Assembly (NCBI GenBank): GCA_963702685.1
Contig: CAVPDQ010000009.1
Coordinates: 248,001 to 312,000 of the forward strand
DNA: 64,000 nucleotides
Source of the DNA: AP-15 sp963702685
GTDB taxonomy: Bacteria; Pseudomonadota; Alphaproteobacteria; ATCC43930; CGMCC-115725
Reading direction: 5' to 3'
Shown piece by piece: positions 1 through 7,113 of the stretch (position 1 is its first letter; every line of letters starts with the position of its first letter). The position numbers and the translations under genes are program-made. The notes under the pieces were generated by a model. The model saw nothing but the letters and a program-made list of their open reading frames with translations. It did not search any database and was not told the DNA's origin.

Positions 1-471
1 ATCGGGATAGATGAAGAGCCACTTCCAATCGAGCGAGACGACCTCGATTTCGAGCGGCTTGGCGTTCCCGGCGAGCGGCGCGCGCGGATCGAGCTGATGC
101 GAGCTGATCCAGGCGACGCCGCCCAACAGGATCACGACCAGCGCCGGGATCGACCAGACGACAAAATCGATGCGGCCCTCATAGGTCAGCCCCTCGCTGC
201 GCTGCGCGCGGGCGTTGGACGCCCGGTACCACCAGGCGACAGCCAGGGTCGCCAGGATCACCGGAACGATGACCACGAGCATGATCTCGGTGGCGTTGAT
301 CAGCAGCAGCCGCTGCGCCGCAGCCACCGGCCCCTGCGGATCGAGTATGCCGGTGCGTTGACAGGAGGCGACGAGCAACGCGGCGCATACCACCGCCCAG
401 CGCCGCAGATGCCGACGCCGGGGCTGCGCATCACTCGGCGCGGCGGGTGTCGCAGGGCGCCAGTCCTGCAT
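1..471 (-). CDS. cyoA: cytochrome o ubiquinol oxidase subunit II, 5' part only
   Basis: The gene runs off the left edge, so only about 157 N-terminal residues are present. It begins at an ATG whose complement lies at 469-471. A hydrophobic lipoprotein signal ends in LLVASC, so Cys37 would be lipidated. Then come the family landmarks GILDPQGP, a transmembrane helix (EIMLVVIVPVILATLAVAWW), YRASN, a second helix and the signature VVSLDWKWLFIYPD. This matches CyoA of the heme-copper bo3 quinol oxidase, an inner-membrane terminal oxidase subunit. The remaining cyo genes would lie to the left, outside the window. Family assignment is confident; the exact oxidase subtype (bo3 or ba3) cannot be read from this part. 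Confidence 0.9.
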   Translation of the reverse strand, partial: MQDWRPATPAAPSDAQPRRRHLRRWAVVCAALLVASCQRTGILDPQGPVAAAQRLLLINATEIMLVVIVPVILATLAVAWWYRASNARAQRSEGLTYEGRIDFVVWSIPALVVILLGGVAWISSHQLDPRAPLAGNAKPLEIEVVSLDWKWLFIYPD

Positions 472-727
472 CGCGATCGCGGCCTCCGATACTGGGGGTG
501 GCACCGAAACGCTCTTTGGCTCGGGCAATCTCTCAACCAGCGAGTCTAATGAGAATGCTGCGGCCTGCCAATCCCGCGCACACACGCGTTATCCAGCTTT
601 CGGCCATCCGGCTTTTCCACTACGGTTTTGGCCCGCTGCGCCGCGCCGCGGCAACGATTACGCCGCCGAGCCGATGCGCGGACCATCCGGGCGCGCGGCC
701 CGCTGCGGCGATTGGGGAGACAATCCC

Positions 728-1840
728 GTGAGAATCGGCCTCTTTTACCAGATCCAGGTGCCCAAGCCCTGGACCCCCACCAGCGAATCGCAGCGCATCT
801 ATGAGGCGCTCGAGCAGATCCCGTTTGCCGAGGAGCAGGGGTTTGAGAGCGTGTGGTTCTCGGAGCACCATTTTCGCCCGGTCTGGTCGCACAACAGCGC
901 GCCCGACCTGACCTTGGCGGCGGTCAGCCAGCGCACCAGCCGCATTCGGCTCGGGGTCGGCGTCGTCTTGGCGCCGATCCACCATCCGCTGCATGTGGCG
1001 CAGCGCATGGCGACCCTCGACATTCTGAGCCGCGGCCGGGTCGATGTCGGGCTCGGCCGCACCGGCTATCCCTACCAGCTCACACCCTACGGCACCGACC
1101 TCGCCGACACGCGCGGCATGTGGCAGGAGTTCGCCGACGTCTTGCCACGCATCTGGACCGAGGAGGAGGTCGCCTATCACGGGCATTATTACCAGATTCC
1201 GCGCCGCGAAGTTCTGCCCAAGCCGGTGCAGCGGCCGCACCCGCCCTTGTGGTCGGCCTGCGGCAGCGACGAGACCGCGCGCCAGACCGGGGCGCTCGGC
1301 ATGGGCGGTCTCTTTGGCAGCGAAGGCGGCCCGGACCGGATCAAGGCATTGATGGCGCTCTATCGCGAGGCGCTGGCGACGGCGCCGGCGAATGGCGCCG
1401 CATCCGCTCCAAGAGCGGCGCTGATGACCGCCGGGTTTTGCCACGAGGACCCGCAGATCGCCGCGAGCCGGGGCACCGAGCTCGTCGGCTGGTATATCGA
1501 GCAGCAGCGCGAGCGCGCCCGCCTCGTCTGGCGCGACTATGACCCCTCGACCGTGCCGCCCGACTACGAGGGCTATTACGCGCGCGACAAGCGCCTCGCC
1601 GGCGGCCCCTATCCGGGCGAGGCGACACCCGCCGAAATCCGCGCGGAAGGCAGCAAATTCTGCGTCGGCACCCCCGCCGAATGCATCCGCTTTCTCGAAC
1701 TCTACGAAGCCCTCGGCATCGAGGAGGCGATCCTCCTCTGCGCGGTCGGCCCGGCCACGCACGAGGAGGTGCTGCACACGCTGCGCCTCTTCGGCGAAGA
1801 GGTCATCCCGCGCTTCCGCGCCCGGCAGCCGCCCGAATGA
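728..1840 (+). CDS. luciferase-like (LLM class) flavin-dependent monooxygenase
   Basis: 370 residues starting at GTG 728, chosen because GGGGAG lies just upstream and the protein then opens with RIGLFYQIQVPKPW, the usual first beta strand of the family. ESVWFSEHHF and GRVDVGLGRTGYPYQL are typical of bacterial luciferase-like TIM-barrel enzymes that use reduced FMN (or F420) to oxidise small organics. The substrate cannot be inferred. It is monocistronic and divergent from cyoA, with a 256-base shared upstream region. It is one of four such enzymes in the window. An antisense open frame of 433 codons is a shadow. Confidence 0.85.
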   Translation: MRIGLFYQIQVPKPWTPTSESQRIYEALEQIPFAEEQGFESVWFSEHHFRPVWSHNSAPDLTLAAVSQRTSRIRLGVGVVLAPIHHPLHVAQRMATLDILSRGRVDVGLGRTGYPYQLTPYGTDLADTRGMWQEFADVLPRIWTEEEVAYHGHYYQIPRREVLPKPVQRPHPPLWSACGSDETARQTGALGMGGLFGSEGGPDRIKALMALYREALATAPANGAASAPRAALMTAGFCHEDPQIAASRGTELVGWYIEQQRERARLVWRDYDPSTVPPDYEGYYARDKRLAGGPYPGEATPAEIRAEGSKFCVGTPAECIRFLELYEALGIEEAILLCAVGPATHEEVLHTLRLFGEEVIPRFRARQPPE

Positions 1841-1935
1841 GGCGTGCGACGCCAGGGCGCCGCCAAGTTGGCCGCGGCAAAGGATCTGCTCGCCGTGCCT
1901 TGTTTGCTGCCGGTGGAACATCCCATATTTCGATT

Positions 1936-2166
1936 ATGATAGACTGGTCCCGTTGTTCCGAGGTCGAGAGAATTCCCGGCAAAGTGTCGGGCCGTTGGCT
2001 CATGCGCGGCACTCGTATTCCGGTAGACGACGTGCTGCTGAACGCCCGCGACCTGACGCCGGAAGAGATCGTGACAGAAGTTTACGAGGGACTCGGGATC
2101 GATCCGGTAAAGCGCGTGATTGTCTACGCTCGGAAAGAGGCGAATGCGCCTGTTGCTGGATCATAA
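1936..2166 (+). CDS. DUF433 family protein, probable antitoxin-like partner
   Basis: 76 residues. The core WLMRGTRIPVDDVLLNARD followed by LTPEEIVTEVYEGL is the DUF433 helix-turn-helix-like domain. DUF433 genes are commonly paired with a downstream PIN-like DUF5615 gene, and here the next frame (from 2144) overlaps the end of this gene, as in such pairs. The start is the ATG at 1936; longer in-frame starts only add sequence overlapping the preceding monooxygenase gene. Role as antitoxin is inferred from family context. Its partner is broken (next entry). Confidence 0.75.
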   Translation: MIDWSRCSEVERIPGKVSGRWLMRGTRIPVDDVLLNARDLTPEEIVTEVYEGLGIDPVKRVIVYARKEANAPVAGS

Positions 2167-2259
2167 TGCGCCAGAGGGCTACGAGACATTCTTGCCGGTC
2201 ACGAGGTTCGCTCCGCTTACGAGATGAGGTGGGCTGGACTGGGAATTACGGGGGAATGA
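2144..2259 (+). pseudogene. DUF5615 (PIN-like) toxin partner, frameshifted and truncated
   Basis: The frame opens with MRLLLDHNAPE, the DUF5615 N-terminus, overlapping the DUF433 stop. One base appears to be missing near 2174; in the next frame the sequence continues GLRDILAGHEVRSAYEMRW as expected for the family, then stops at 2257-2259. Complete members are about 110 residues; here only about 38 remain, and a tandem repeat patch begins where the rest should be. The pair is therefore probably inactive, leaving DUF433 as an orphan. Confidence 0.7.
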
Positions 2260-2500
2260 CGGTGACAGTGCACTTAATTGACAGGGGGCAAATAAAATGC
2301 ACCGTCACCGTAATGACACTGTCACCGTAATGAGGGGGTTTTGCAAATAAAATGCACCGTCACCGTAATGACACTGTCACCGTAATGAGGGGGTTTTGCA
2401 AATAAAATGCACTGTCACCGTAATGCCCAAATAAAATGCACTGTCATCGCAATGCCCGCGTAATGCCGTAATGCCCGTAATGCCTGTCACCGTAATGCCT
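2247..2500. repeat. tandem short repeats with core AAATAAAATGCACYGTCACCGTAATG
   Basis: A unit of about 70 bases (TGCACCGTCACCGTAATGAC, then ACTGTCACCGTAATGAGGGG, then a short TTTTGC spacer) occurs twice in near-perfect tandem between about 2290 and 2405. Degenerate shorter copies of GTCACCGTAATGC follow to about 2500, and one inverted copy (GGTGACAGTGCACTTA) lies at about 2260. The patch separates two truncated genes and supplies the ends of both, so it probably arrived by or promoted rearrangement. Similar GTGACAGTGCACTTA strings are known to me beside REP-associated tyrosine transposase genes; no such gene is visible here. Confidence 0.7.
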
Positions 2501-2727
2501 GGTGCCGCGCTGCTTTGCGCCAAAACAGTGGTTGTCTCCTTAGCGGCCTGCTGTCCTGCGCTCTTCATCCTGTCGGCGAGCAATCCGCAGACGCTGCGCC
2601 ACGCGTCCTGCACCTCGGGAGTGAAATCGGCCCCGAGGCCCTGCTCGAGGGTCCACAACAGGGCGTCGCCGACCGGACCGTAATCCTCGTCCCTGCCGCC
2701 GTAAGCCGCGTCGCGGCGGCCCAGATT
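2480..2727 (-). pseudogene. globin-family protein remnant (C-terminal half)
   Basis: Read on the minus strand, the frame gives LGRRDAAYGG, then EDYGPVGDALLWTLEQGLG, then FTPEVQDAWRSVCGLLADRM. This is the F-helix to H-helix part of a bacterial haemoglobin-like globin (compare LGxxHxxYGV...HYxxVGxALLxTL). An in-frame stop lies directly upstream, so the N-terminal half with the distal pocket is gone, and the C-terminus runs into the tandem repeat patch. The proximal His position carries Asp (RRDAAY), another sign of decay. Boundaries are approximate. Confidence 0.55.
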
Positions 2728-2863
2728 TTAAACGACCGAAATCCCCTCGCCGGCATCGCGCCGGCGGCGATTGACAGCCCCCTTTTGGCGGCTTAGCGTT
2801 CGAGGAACCAAACGCGCGTTTGGTTTGACGGCCGCGCCACCACCCCAATAAGGAGCCGGGTCA

Positions 2864-3988
2864 ATGCGCAACCAGTACAATGTCATCGACGCCGACGGTC
2901 ATATCCTCGAGCCGCTCGACCTGTGGACCAAATACATCGACCCGAAATTCCGCGACCGGGCGCCGCGCCTGGTCAAGAGCGAGAATGGCAAGGAGCGGCT
3001 CGTCATGGACGAGACGCCGGTCGGCGACGGCAATCGCGGCATCGGCCGGATCGGCGCGGTCGGCGCGCGCCAAGGGGTCGTTGCGGCAGATACGATGGAA
3101 TATAAAGACGGCAAGCCCGGTGGGTTCGACCCGCACAAGCGCATCCCCGACATGGATGCCGACGGCATCGACGCGGCGTTCCTCTATCCGAGCCTCGGCC
3201 TCTTCTCCGGCGCGATCCACGACCCCGAATTGGCGGCGGCGGTGTGCCGCGCCTACAACCGCTGGCTCGCCGATTACTGCAAGCCCTATCCCGATCGCCT
3301 GTTCGGCGTCGCCATGCTGCCATTGCAATCGGTCGAGCTCGCCGTCGACGAGATGCGCTTTGCCAAGGAAAAGCTCGGCATGCGCGGCGGCTTTATCCGG
3401 CCCAACCCCTATAGCGACAAGATGATCCACGAAGAGCGCTACGAGCCCTTCTGGCAGGCGGCCGAGGATCTCGATTTCGCGATCGGCTTTCACGAAGGGG
3501 CGTCGAGCGGCATGCCGACGGTCGGCGTCGACCGTTTCGAGGGCCGCGGCGCGCGCCACATCATCAGCCACACGATGGAGATGATGCTGGCCTGCATGAG
3601 CGTCATTTGGGGCGGCATCGCCGACCGTCATCCGAAATTGCGGGTCGGCTTTCTCGAATTGGGCGGCGGGTGGATCGCCCCCTGGCTCGACCGCATGGAC
3701 CGCCATTTCGACGACCAGGGCTTTAACGATTCCGGCCTCACGATGCGGCCCTCGGAAATCTTCCAGCGCAATTGCTGGATCTCGTTCGAGCCGGTCGAGG
3801 GCAGCATCAAGGTGCTGGCCGACTATATCGGGCCGCACAAGATCCTGTGGGCGACCGACTACCCGCATCCCGACGGCTTCTTCCCCGGCGCGCCGAAGAT
3901 GATGATGGACCGGCTCGAAGGGGTGTCCCCCGAGACCAAGCACCAGGTCATGGCCGGCGGCGCAATGGGCTTCTACGGCCTGAACTGA
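2864..3988 (+). CDS. amidohydrolase family 2 (ACMSD-like) metal-dependent hydrolase or decarboxylase
   Basis: 374 residues, ATG at 2864 with AAGGAG upstream. The N-terminal metal motif is D9-A-D-G-H13, followed by DADGIDAAFLYPS, a central GFHEGAS and a C-terminal ILWATDYPHPDG with the metal-binding Asp. This is the Amidohydro_2 (PF04909) layout shared by aminocarboxymuconate-semialdehyde decarboxylases and related hydratases and hydrolases, acting on products of aromatic degradation. It is a distant paralogue of the genes at 25101 and 36686. The substrate is unknown. An antisense 384-codon frame is a shadow. Confidence 0.85.
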   Translation: MRNQYNVIDADGHILEPLDLWTKYIDPKFRDRAPRLVKSENGKERLVMDETPVGDGNRGIGRIGAVGARQGVVAADTMEYKDGKPGGFDPHKRIPDMDADGIDAAFLYPSLGLFSGAIHDPELAAAVCRAYNRWLADYCKPYPDRLFGVAMLPLQSVELAVDEMRFAKEKLGMRGGFIRPNPYSDKMIHEERYEPFWQAAEDLDFAIGFHEGASSGMPTVGVDRFEGRGARHIISHTMEMMLACMSVIWGGIADRHPKLRVGFLELGGGWIAPWLDRMDRHFDDQGFNDSGLTMRPSEIFQRNCWISFEPVEGSIKVLADYIGPHKILWATDYPHPDGFFPGAPKMMMDRLEGVSPETKHQVMAGGAMGFYGLN

Positions 3989-3999
3989 CGCGTGCATGC

Positions 4000-4080
4000 T
4001 TCGAGACGCGCCCACAAGCGCTCCTCAGCATGAGGACATTACCTCACCCTGAGGAGCCCGCGCAGCGGGCGTCTCGAAGG
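4000..4080. repeat. interspersed palindrome, TTCGAGACGC family
   Basis: The element opens with TTCGAGACGC and closes with GCGTCTCGAA; inside are CTCCTCAGCATGAGG and CCTCACCCTGAGGAG, which are inverted copies of each other. It can fold into a long hairpin between two genes on the same strand. The same core recurs inside the element at 50829-51062. Such elements are scattered in many alphaproteobacterial genomes. Confidence 0.8.
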
Positions 4081-4117
4081 GCATCGGTTTGAACGGCCAT
4101 ATTGGGAGGGAAATGCC

Positions 4118-4408
4118 ATGTCCGTCAGGCTGGTGGTCTCGATCGCCGCCGCCCCGGGCAAGGGCGGCGAGCTGGCGCAAGCCTATAAGGCCCGCTGCGC
4201 CGAGGTCGTGAAGGAGCCGGGCTGCGAGCAGTTCGAGGTGTTTCAGAGCGTGGTCGACCCCGACCGGCTGGCCTTGCTCGAACGCTGGAGCGACCAGGCG
4301 GCGCTCGATACCCACGCCAAGCTCAACAGCACCCGGCCGCCGTTGCGGCCCGAATTGCGGGTGGGCCAAGGTGAGCGCGAGGACTACCAATACAAGCGGA
4401 CCCGTTAG
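4118..4408 (+). CDS. antibiotic biosynthesis monooxygenase (ABM) domain protein
   Basis: 96 residues, single ABM (PF03992) ferredoxin-like domain: RLVVSIAAAPGKGGEL, then KEPGCEQFEVFQS and LALLERWSDQAALDTH, the usual beta-strand and helix series. These small cytoplasmic proteins act as dimers, as cofactor-free quinol or enzyme-product oxygenases or as accessory proteins. The ATG is preceded by GGAGGGAAATGCC. It follows an amidohydrolase on the same strand with a palindrome between, so a shared role in aromatic breakdown is possible but not shown. Confidence 0.8.
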   Translation: MSVRLVVSIAAAPGKGGELAQAYKARCAEVVKEPGCEQFEVFQSVVDPDRLALLERWSDQAALDTHAKLNSTRPPLRPELRVGQGEREDYQYKRTR

Positions 4409-4599
4409 TTAGAAGACGCAAGCCCGGCAGCGCAGGGCCGGCATCCGGCAAGATTGCGATCGGCTTTCCGCCATTGGGGGCCGATCGCGCTTGTTGAATT
4501 AATGGAAATCAGATAGTATTACCGCGTTGCCACGGTGGGCGACCTCTGCCCAAAATAGCTGGGCTTCGAAACCAACCCACGTAGTGTAAGGAAAGCATA

Positions 4600-6117
4600 A
4601 TGAACCTTAAATTTTGCGGCCTCGTTCTTGCCGCAGGAATGGCCTGCGCATTGGCGCCGCCAGCCGGTGCCAGCAGCAATTTCACGACCGGAAATTTTAA
4701 CGAAAACAACCCGGCCGGCAAAAGCTTCCGCGATCATGGTGTTTGCGCTTTTTTTGCCGGCCCGCGGGGCACCCTCGCCGCCAACAGGTTTGTGATGGAC
4801 CTCGGCGACCCGCATTCGTCGGACGAAAGGGAGCTGAAGATAACCGGGGATCTTACCACCTTTCGCTCCAGCCTGACCGGCGATACTGAATACCGGCTGT
4901 TTCCCGACGATCCGTCCGCCGCCAACTTCTTTCAGACCGTGCTGCGCCGGCAGCTGAAGGACTCGAGCGCTACCTTCACCCCCTACGGCTTTACGGCGCA
5001 GGTCGCAGATGTGTTTGGCTCCGGTTCCGAAGACGCAGTCATCTGCAATGTAAGCTTGACCGGCCGGGTGAACAGCGACAAGGCCGGCTCGACCCCGGTC
5101 AGCCTGACCTTCAGCGGCGGCGGGCAGTTTATTGCCGGCGTTGATAAAACCAAGCGAGCGGCGACCCGCCCAGCGGTAAGCAGTAAAGTTGTGAAGGAGG
5201 ACGCCTCGTGCCCGACCAGCGAGCTGGCCCCGGACGGGCTGGACCCGCTTCCCGACAATGGTCAATGCAGCTCGGGGTCCGACTGCCTGCTCAATTTTAA
5301 GGGATTCAAATGGTGGACAAGTTTTAATTTTCGCGGTGAAAGCTTTCCCGACAAGAGTTATTACTGGAACGATGCCCTCAAGACTGCATTTGCTCCGGCA
5401 AACGCGTTTGTCGATGCGGCCGGCCTGCATCTGACAATCCAAAACCAAGACTTGGGAGGGGGGTCGAAGCCGGCCGGCGCCGAGGTCGTCGCGATGTTCG
5501 GCGCCAATGGCTCCCCGGCAAATTTGGGCTATGGGAAATATCTGGTGACCGCGACGGCGAAGACAGCGAGCACCTGGGACGCTCTCGATCTCAATGCCGC
5601 CTTCGGCGTCTTCACTTTCGAGCGCATCGGCACCGGCGCCGGCACCGGAACCATGAACAATCCCAGCCGGGAAATCGACCTGGCGGAGATCTCGCATTGG
5701 GGATGGCCGCCGAACGACAGCTCGTGTCCCAAACAAACGGATCCGCCGCAGCTGTGTCAGGGGAACGCGCAATTCACGCTGCAGAATTGGTGGGAAAACA
5801 AAGCCGATAACGTGCACCGGTATTCGATCGCCAAAACTGCGCAGACGGTGACGCTGGTCATGACCTGGCGCGGCCAAAGCCAGCCGGTGACCTTTCAGCA
5901 ATACAATGGCAGCTTTACCCTCAAGAACTTGCCGGCCAAAGCCGCCAACCAATGGACCACGTCGAGCGACCAAAACATTTTCGTCCCGGCAACGAACTGC
6001 GAGCGGTTCCATCTGAACCTGTGGATGGGAAATTACCGCGGGAATGTTTCGCCGCATCTGCCGCCGAAGACATTGCCCTACGAGGTCGTGGTGACCAATT
6101 TCGAGTTCTCCAAGTAG
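4600..6117 (+). CDS. secreted protein with C-terminal GH16-like glucanase/lectin fold
   Basis: 505 residues. A signal peptide (residues 1-25, cleavage after AGAS) sends it out of the cytoplasm. Residues about 30-230 form a Thr/Ser-rich region I do not recognise, ending in a Cys-containing linker near residues 205-230 (CPTSELAPDG, CSSGSDCLLNF). From about residue 232 the sequence looks like a concanavalin-type jelly roll: FKGFKWWTSFNF, GKYLVTATAK, then E358-I-D-L-A-E363, which fits the ExDxxE catalytic motif of glycoside hydrolase family 16, and late strands LNLWMGNY and EVVVTNFEF. Function as a beta-glucanase is inferred. Codon use is less GC-biased than in neighbours, which suggests transfer. 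Confidence 0.65.
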   Translation: MNLKFCGLVLAAGMACALAPPAGASSNFTTGNFNENNPAGKSFRDHGVCAFFAGPRGTLAANRFVMDLGDPHSSDERELKITGDLTTFRSSLTGDTEYRLFPDDPSAANFFQTVLRRQLKDSSATFTPYGFTAQVADVFGSGSEDAVICNVSLTGRVNSDKAGSTPVSLTFSGGGQFIAGVDKTKRAATRPAVSSKVVKEDASCPTSELAPDGLDPLPDNGQCSSGSDCLLNFKGFKWWTSFNFRGESFPDKSYYWNDALKTAFAPANAFVDAAGLHLTIQNQDLGGGSKPAGAEVVAMFGANGSPANLGYGKYLVTATAKTASTWDALDLNAAFGVFTFERIGTGAGTGTMNNPSREIDLAEISHWGWPPNDSSCPKQTDPPQLCQGNAQFTLQNWWENKADNVHRYSIAKTAQTVTLVMTWRGQSQPVTFQQYNGSFTLKNLPAKAANQWTTSSDQNIFVPATNCERFHLNLWMGNYRGNVSPHLPPKTLPYEVVVTNFEFSK

Positions 6118-6197
6118 CCGCCGCATTCCGACCGATGCCGCATTCTCCTGGTGGGGGCCATGCTATAAGGTAGGCTATGCCCACCAGGAGGCAGGTC

Positions 6198-6995
6198 ATG
6201 GGCTGGCTTGATGGTCAAGTTGCGCTGGTGACCGGCGGCGGCTCGGGGATCGGCCGCGCCGTGGTCGAGCGCTATGTCGAGGAAGGGGCGCGGGTCGCGG
6301 TGATGGACCGGATCGCCGCCCGCGGCGAGGAATTGCGCGCGCGGCTCGGCGACAGCGTCGTCGCTTTGGGCGGCGATGTCAGCCGGCTCGACGACAACAA
6401 GGCCGCGGTCGCGGCGACGGTCGCTGCCTTTGGCCGGCTCGACATTTTTGTCGGCAATGCCGGGGTGCTCGACGGCTTTATCCCGCTCGCCCAAATGCCG
6501 GAAGACCGGCTCGCGGCGGCCTGCGACGAGTTGCTCGCGGTCAACGTCAAAGGCTGCATCCTCGGCGCCAAGGCGGCGCTCGCCGAGCTCGGCAAAAGCT
6601 CGGGCTCGATGATCTTTACCGCGTCCGGCGCGGGCTTCACCTCGGCCGGCGGCGGGGTGATCTACACCGCCTCCAAGCACGCGGTTATCGGTATTATCCG
6701 CCAGCTGGCGGTCGAGCTCGGCCCGCAAATCCGGGTCAACGGGGTCGCTCCCGGCGGCACGATGACCGATCTGAGGAGTGCCGCCGCCCTGTCGCTCGAC
6801 GACCGCTCGCATTTCGCCGCCCCCGGCGCCGCCGAGCGGATCGCCGCCGGAAACCCGCTCGAATTGGCGCTCGAGCCATCCGATCTCGCCGGCGCCTATG
6901 TGTTTCTCGCCTCGCGCGCCAATGCCCGCGGCATCACCGGCTCGGTCGTCGCAGTCGATGCCGGCTCGACCCTGCGCATGCCGCGGCGGAGCTGA
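6198..6995 (+). CDS. short-chain dehydrogenase, cis-dihydrodiol dehydrogenase-like (BphB type)
   Basis: 265 residues from ATG 6198, selected because AGGAGG sits six bases upstream; the earlier ATG at 6177 has no such site. Classical SDR features: NAD-binding GGGSGIG, NAG at the end of strand 4, Ser in FTASGAG and the active YTASK. The stretch NAGVLDGFIPLAQMPED and VNGVAPGGTMTDLR closely resembles biphenyl/benzene dihydrodiol dehydrogenases, which rearomatise cis-diols made by Rieske dioxygenases; one of those is encoded at 26233-28339. The link between them is inference. Confidence 0.85.
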   Translation: MGWLDGQVALVTGGGSGIGRAVVERYVEEGARVAVMDRIAARGEELRARLGDSVVALGGDVSRLDDNKAAVAATVAAFGRLDIFVGNAGVLDGFIPLAQMPEDRLAAACDELLAVNVKGCILGAKAALAELGKSSGSMIFTASGAGFTSAGGGVIYTASKHAVIGIIRQLAVELGPQIRVNGVAPGGTMTDLRSAAALSLDDRSHFAAPGAAERIAAGNPLELALEPSDLAGAYVFLASRANARGITGSVVAVDAGSTLRMPRRS

Positions 6996-7113
6996 AGCCG
7001 GACACCATCCACCGATCTCGCCGGTCGGCGTTTTCGTTCCGCGTGCTGTTGCAATCGTGCCCTATCCATGATGTTCTCGGTGCCGCGGTGGCGTCGGAAC
7101 AAAGGTCGGCAGT

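Noticed and set aside
620..1921. 433-codon minus-strand frame
   Set aside because: It lies opposite a clear luciferase-like gene and has no family motifs; GC-rich antisense shadow.
2290..2410. Possible CRISPR-like direct repeats
   Set aside because: The spacers are also repeated and only two full units exist; tandem repeat instead.
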